Assembly: GCA_028818385.1 (NCBI GenBank)
Contig: JAPPNY010000232.1
Location: 1-21,485 of the forward strand
Direction of reading: 5' to 3'
Length of the DNA: 21,485 bases
DNA from: Spirochaetaceae bacterium
Lineage (GTDB): Bacteria > Spirochaetota > Spirochaetia > SZUA-6 > Bin103
The stretch's first letter is position 1, and each line of letters starts with the position of its first letter. Shown here one piece after another: positions 18,075 to 21,485 of this stretch. The position numbers were made by a program, and so were the translations under genes. The notes beneath the pieces are model-generated. The model was not told where the DNA came from, ran no database searches, and worked only from the letters and a program-made list of their open reading frames with translations.

Positions 18075-18080
18075 ACTATA
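18075..18080 (-). promoter_or_regulatory. Possible -10 element of the DinB-like gene
   Basis: TATAGT on the minus strand (five of six to TATAAT) lies about 60 bases before the ATG at 18013, in the gap between two divergent genes. No convincing -35 hexamer was found at 16-18 bases. Confidence 0.4.
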
Positions 18081-18122
18081 GCGCTCACGAACCAGGGCCC
18101 ACCATCCCGCGGCCGTGTGGGG

Positions 18123-18128
18123 TACGAT
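18123..18128 (+). promoter_or_regulatory. Probable -10 element of the three-gene catabolic operon, leaderless geometry
   Basis: TACGAT is followed by 7 bases (TCCGTTC) and the ATG at 18136, close to the 6-base spacing seen at other unit heads in this window. No Shine-Dalgarno sequence precedes the ATG. Confidence 0.5.
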
Positions 18129-18135
18129 TCCGTTC

Positions 18136-18972
18136 ATGGAACACACGCGAATCGGGTTGCTGCATCCGGGCCAGATGGGCTCCGCGGTGGGACGGGCCCT
18201 GGTCGAAGCCGGGCACCGGGTCCTGTGGGTCTCCGCGGACCGGTCCGCGGAGTCACGCGAGCGCGCGGCGGAGGCCGGCCTGGACGACGCAGCCACCGTT
18301 GAGGCGCTGGCTGAGCAGGCGGAGGTGATCCTGTCGATCTGTCCCCCGCACGCGGCGTCCGAGGTCGCCGCGCAGGTAGCCGCCCTGGGGTTCACCGGTA
18401 TCTACACCGACTGCAACGCCATCTCGCCCGAGCGCACCCGCGCCGTCGAGACGACGATCGCCGGCGCCGGCGCGACCTACGTCGACGGCGGCATCGTCGG
18501 CGGTCCCCCGGCCGGCGGGCCGCCGCGTACGTGGCTCTACCTGTCGGGCGCTGCCGCGGGACAGGTAGCCGCCTGCTTCCCGCACGACGCCCTGCACGCG
18601 GTGGTCCTCTCCGACCGCATCGGCGCGGCATCCGCGCTGAAGATGTGCTACGCGGCCAACACCAAGGGCACGTCCGCCCTGTTCGCGGCGATCCTGGCGC
18701 TGGCCGAGCAGGAAGGCGTGCGCGACGCTCTGGAACGGCAGTGGGGAGACGACCTGACCGCTTCCGCGCACAAGCGCGCCGCCGACAGCGCTCTCAAGGC
18801 GTGGCGGTTCGTGGGCGAGATGCACGAGATCGCGGCGACGTTCACGGAGTCCGGCCTGCCCGGCGGGTTTCACGAGGCGGCCGCGGAGATCTACGAGCGC
18901 CTGGCCCCGTTCAAGGGCCGCACCGAGCCGCCGGACCTGGGCGACGTGCTCGACACCCTGCAGCGTCCGTGA
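18136..18972 (+). CDS. NAD(P)-dependent dehydrogenase of the 6-phosphogluconate/3-hydroxyacid type with DUF1932 C-terminal domain
   Basis: Predicted 3-hydroxyacid or sugar-acid dehydrogenase of 278 residues. The N-terminal Rossmann domain starts RIGLLHPGQMGSAVGRAL at about 5-22, a glycine-rich loop of the family form HPGxMG; SICPPHAASEVA follows at about 65-76. VDGGIVGGPPAGG near 120-132 matches the conserved substrate-binding GGPxGG-like segment. The C-terminal half, with ALKMCYAANTKGTSALFAAI, resembles the DUF1932 domain (PF09130), in which the lysine before MCYAANTKG corresponds to the usual catalytic lysine region. An in-frame GTG at 18115 would add 7 residues before the MEHTR start, but ATG at 18136 suits the fold and the promoter spacing. 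Its stop overlaps the next gene (GTGA). Confidence 0.85.
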   Translation: MEHTRIGLLHPGQMGSAVGRALVEAGHRVLWVSADRSAESRERAAEAGLDDAATVEALAEQAEVILSICPPHAASEVAAQVAALGFTGIYTDCNAISPERTRAVETTIAGAGATYVDGGIVGGPPAGGPPRTWLYLSGAAAGQVAACFPHDALHAVVLSDRIGAASALKMCYAANTKGTSALFAAILALAEQEGVRDALERQWGDDLTASAHKRAADSALKAWRFVGEMHEIAATFTESGLPGGFHEAAAEIYERLAPFKGRTEPPDLGDVLDTLQRP

Positions 18973-20120
18973 GCCTGACCGTGCTCGGCGACGCCCCGGT
19001 GTCGCCCAACCTGGTGGCCGCCGACCGCAGTTCGGTGTGCGCGTACCCGGTCGCGACCCGGTTGGCCGACGGCACGGTGTGCGCCCTCTACCGGCAAGGG
19101 CGCGACAAGCACGGCGCCGACGGCCGGTTCCTGATGCAGCGCTCCGCCGACCGTGGCGCGATCTGGAGCGAACCCGTCGTGGTGCTGGACCGTGGCGGCC
19201 GGGTAATCGGCTCGCCCGCCGCGGACGGCCCGGCGCGCGTGCCGTCGATGGCCGGCCTGCTGCAGACGAGCAGCGGCGCGTTGGTCGCCAATTTCGGCGT
19301 GGTCGAGGGCTTGAGCGAGGGGACCTACATGTTCGCGGACGAAGCGCGCGATCTGCCCGTCCGCACGCTGCTCACCCGCAGCGAGGACGGCGGCACCACC
19401 TGGGCGGCGGCGGAAGTGTTGGACGGCGCGCCGGCCGGTTCCTGTCCGACCAACAAGCCGTTCCAGCGGCCAGCGGGGACGATCTGCATGCCGCTGGAGA
19501 TCGCCGGGGCGGTTCCGGGAGTGCCGGGCACCGGCATGGTGTTCTCGGACGACGACGGCCGGAGCTTCGGGGGGTTCGTCCGCTGCGCGGTCGACGACAG
19601 CGGGACTCTCGCCTGGTGCGACGGCCACTGCACGCAGCTCGACGACGGGCGCATCCTGCTGCTCCTGTGGACGTTCCGGGCCGCGGACGAGACGACGATC
19701 GACGTACACCGCTGCCATTCCGAGGACGGCGGGCGCACCTGGAGCGATCCGCTGCCCACCGGACTGCAAGGACAGGTGACCGCTCCGGTGGCGCTGCGCG
19801 GCGGACCCGTACTGGCGGCCAGCAACCGGCGCGTTGCGCCGGACGGCATCCTGATCCACGTCTCCCACGACGGGGGCGACACCTGGGATCAGGACGCCTC
19901 GGTACGGATGTGGGACGCCGCCGCCGAACGCACCGTGGCCGAGCCGGAGGGCGCAACCAGGGTGCGCCATGGCGCAGGTATCTGGGCTGCGCTCGGCGGG
20001 TTCACCTTCGGCACACCGGACCTGACGCTGCTCGACGACGGCACCGTGCTGTTGGTTCACTACGCGACCGTCGACGGCGTGACGCACGTACGCGCGGTTC
20101 GCTTCCGCTTCGATGCATAG
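18969..20120 (+). CDS. BNR-repeat, sialidase-like beta-propeller protein
   Basis: A 383-residue six-bladed propeller of the sialidase/BNR superfamily (PF13088 type). Five Asp-boxes of the form SxDxGxxW/F are visible: SADRGAIW (59-66), SEDGGTTW (138-145), SDDDGRSF (193-200), SEDGGRTW (251-258) and SHDGGDTW (299-306). There is no signal peptide, unlike secreted sialidases, so it should be cytoplasmic. I could not place the full arginine triad and the Tyr/Glu pair of true sialidases, so a sialidase activity is not assured; other members act on uronates or serve as binding proteins. The GTG start overlaps the dehydrogenase stop (GTGA), and its own stop lies 8 bases inside the next gene, which places it firmly in the operon. 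Confidence 0.85.
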   Translation: MSLTVLGDAPVSPNLVAADRSSVCAYPVATRLADGTVCALYRQGRDKHGADGRFLMQRSADRGAIWSEPVVVLDRGGRVIGSPAADGPARVPSMAGLLQTSSGALVANFGVVEGLSEGTYMFADEARDLPVRTLLTRSEDGGTTWAAAEVLDGAPAGSCPTNKPFQRPAGTICMPLEIAGAVPGVPGTGMVFSDDDGRSFGGFVRCAVDDSGTLAWCDGHCTQLDDGRILLLLWTFRAADETTIDVHRCHSEDGGRTWSDPLPTGLQGQVTAPVALRGGPVLAASNRRVAPDGILIHVSHDGGDTWDQDASVRMWDAAAERTVAEPEGATRVRHGAGIWAALGGFTFGTPDLTLLDDGTVLLVHYATVDGVTHVRAVRFRFDA

Positions 20121-21048
20121 TGTACGCACGGTCACCGGCAGCGTGGACGCCCGTTACCTGGGCGTCGTGCTGCCCCACGAGCACCTGATCCACAGCATCT
20201 CCGTCTACTCCGGCCGGGCCGACAACACCTGCCTGGACATCGAGCTGGCCGCCGCCGAGTGCCGGCGCTTCCGCGATGCCGGCGGAGGGGCGATCTGCGA
20301 CGTCACGCCGCTCGGGCTGGGGCGCGACGTGGCGGCGCTGCGTGCCGTCAGCCAGGCATCCGGGGTGCCGGTCGTCTCCGCGCTCGGGCTCTACGACACC
20401 TGGACGCAGCCCGACGAGGTGCGCGGCCGTCCTGCCCGCGTGGTCGCCGACTACCTGGAGCGGGGGGTCGAAGGGTGCGGCCTGATAGGGGAGATCGCCA
20501 GCCACAACGAATCCGGCCACGCCGACTGGCGGCGCTACAGGCTGTATGCGTCGGAGCGCGACCTGTTCGCCGGCGCGGCGCACGCGCAGCGGCGCACCGG
20601 ATTGGCGGTCACCACCCATGCCAGCCTGGGTCGGGGAGGGGTCGCCCAGGCACGGTTGCTCATCGATTCCGGCGCCGATCCGGAGCGGGTGATCATCGGC
20701 CACTGCGACGCACACCTGCACGACGACGAGGCCCTGGACCTGGACTACTACGAAGCGCTGCTGTCACTGGGCGTCTGCCTGGAGTTCGATTTGTTCGGCT
20801 GGGAGGAGCTGGCTCCCGATGCGCTCCGGGCGCAGCGGATCGCGACGCTCTGCGCGGCCGGGCACGCCGGCCGATTGCTGATTTCGACCGACACCTGCCG
20901 CCGCTCCCAGCTTCACGAATGCGGCGGGCGGGGCTTCGACTACCTGTTCACGACCGTCATCCCTGGTCTGAGCGCCGCCACAGTCAGCCAAGCCGACATC
21001 GACGCGATAGTCCGCGCCAACCCCGCCCGCGTGCTCAGCATTCGCTGA
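20113..21048 (+). CDS. Phosphotriesterase-family metal-dependent hydrolase (amidohydrolase superfamily)
   Basis: A 311-residue TIM-barrel hydrolase of the phosphotriesterase family (PF02126), whose members hydrolyse lactones, phosphate esters or related bonds with two metals. The metal ligands appear in order: H22 and H24 (LPHEHL), E127 (GLIGEIA, in place of the carboxylated lysine, as in many family members), H169 (VTTHAS), H197 (IIGHCD) and D260 (ISTDT). The closing segment IVRANPARVLSI is typical. The ATG overlaps the end of the propeller gene by 8 bases. A lactonase acting in a sugar or sugar-acid route would fit the dehydrogenase two genes upstream, but this is inference. A 5-base hairpin (21053-21066) without T-run follows the stop. 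Confidence 0.9.
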   Translation: MHSVRTVTGSVDARYLGVVLPHEHLIHSISVYSGRADNTCLDIELAAAECRRFRDAGGGAICDVTPLGLGRDVAALRAVSQASGVPVVSALGLYDTWTQPDEVRGRPARVVADYLERGVEGCGLIGEIASHNESGHADWRRYRLYASERDLFAGAAHAQRRTGLAVTTHASLGRGGVAQARLLIDSGADPERVIIGHCDAHLHDDEALDLDYYEALLSLGVCLEFDLFGWEELAPDALRAQRIATLCAAGHAGRLLISTDTCRRSQLHECGGRGFDYLFTTVIPGLSAATVSQADIDAIVRANPARVLSIR

Positions 21049-21130
21049 TGGAACGGCTGACGCCGTCCCTGAAGCCGTGCGGATTCGCAACGGCTGCCCG
21101 AACTTGGCGTGCATGGTGATGCGCTGGCGA

Positions 21131-21159
21131 TTGACAGCGCACGGCGGAACATTTATGCC
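21131..21159 (+). promoter_or_regulatory. Possible promoter before the HicB-like gene
   Basis: A perfect TTGACA (21131-21136) and a weak TATGCC (21154-21159) are spaced by 17 bases. AAGGAG at 21168-21173 follows but has no start codon at a suitable distance, which may mean that a gene start once lay there and has been lost. Confidence 0.4.
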
Positions 21160-21243
21160 TTAGGCGCAAGGAGATAGCGCATACCGACGACTATGGAGCC
21201 ATCCGGCATCCCGGAGGGTTGCCCACCGCACGATTCTGAGGAC

Positions 21244-21381
21244 ATGACGACGAAAACAGTGAAGTTCGTGTATTGGCACGAAGACGGCGTATGGATCGGC
21301 TACCTTCAAGACTATCCCGACTACTGGACTCAGGGTGAGACCTTGGCCGACCTCAAGGAGCACCTGCGGGATCTCCCCTAA
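21244..21381 (+). pseudogene. HicB-like antitoxin-family protein, shortened at the C-terminus
   Basis: From ATG 21244 (GAGG three bases upstream) the 45-residue product reads MTTKTVKFVYWHEDGVWIGY, then LQDYPDYWTQGETLADLKEH and LRDLP. This is the HicB-type ferredoxin-like fold: a strand, a turn with DG, a strand, the DYPD(Y)xTQGE loop and the first part of the helix. Relatives usually continue with a helix and a tail (of the type DLxSGxxPxxR) that is absent here, because TAA follows LRDLP. No HicA-type toxin was found upstream or in the 104 bases downstream. It could be an orphan remnant, or a short free-standing family member. An in-frame ATG at 21193 would add 17 residues unlike the family. 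Confidence 0.6.
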
Positions 21382-21485
21382 TCCTCGCCTTGGGCGTCGC
21401 TCCATGTGAAGAGTGCTCGGCGGACAAAGAATTTGAGGCGTTGAGGGGTTGGCGTCGTTCTATACCAAATCTATGCTGTCGGGTG

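Noticed and set aside
21048..21119. Short frame (23 codons) after the phosphotriesterase-family gene as a HicA remnant
   Set aside because: It contains LKPCGF but the rest does not follow the HicA pattern with its conserved histidine and glycine; too short to support.

Overview
The window is GC-rich DNA from a bacterium, densely packed with genes on both strands, with little intergenic space, overlapping stop/start pairs (ATGA and GTGA) and some GTG/TTG starts. No rRNA, tRNA, CRISPR array, integrase or transposase was seen. The lineage cannot be fixed from the sequence. High GC, a fused E1 alpha/beta dehydrogenase, an ankyrin protein, many sugar-metabolism genes and a promoter style suggesting leaderless mRNAs fit an uncultured, perhaps host-associated or marine, bacterium of a spirochaete, chloroflexus-like or actinobacterial type; this is a weak inference.

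Layout. 1-2897 (minus): a branched-chain amino acid type ABC importer, livK-livG-livF-livH, with livH cut by the window edge, a promoter ahead of livK and a strong hairpin between livK and livG. 3031-5611 (minus): a cytoplasmic GH29 alpha-L-fucosidase followed by a TIM-barrel sugar isomerase/epimerase. 5680-6477 (plus): a NodB-type polysaccharide deacetylase. 6461-10034 (minus): a fused TPP-dependent 2-oxoacid dehydrogenase E1 and a YjjN-like zinc sugar-acid/alcohol dehydrogenase, separated by a duplicated palindromic repeat. 10097-10795 (plus): MTA/SAH nucleosidase, divergent from E1. 10855-12430: an accessory patch with a secreted ankyrin protein cut by an in-frame amber codon and a convergent AAA+ ATPase. 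12431-12975: no confident gene, possible gene remnants. 12976-13757 (plus): apt and a 76-residue membrane protein. 13769-17409 (minus): two overlapping half-transporters forming a heterodimeric ABC exporter with one canonical and one degenerate ATP site. 17528-18013 (minus): a DinB-fold protein. 18136-21048 (plus): a tightly overlapping three-gene operon (DUF1932-type dehydrogenase, BNR/sialidase-like propeller, phosphotriesterase-family hydrolase). 21244-21381: a shortened HicB-like protein. The last 104 bases show nothing recognisable.

Together the genes suggest scavenging and breakdown of glycans and small organic acids (fucosidase, deacetylase, sialidase-like protein, sugar dehydrogenases, amide/amino-acid importer), next to purine salvage (mtnN, apt) and an exporter. 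The most notable patterns are: (1) six separate transcription-unit heads with a -10-like hexamer only 6-7 bases before the start codon, pointing to leaderless transcripts; (2) the three-gene dehydrogenase/propeller/phosphotriesterase operon, which looks like a catabolic cassette of unknown substrate; (3) the duplicated hairpin that overlaps the start codon of the zinc dehydrogenase.
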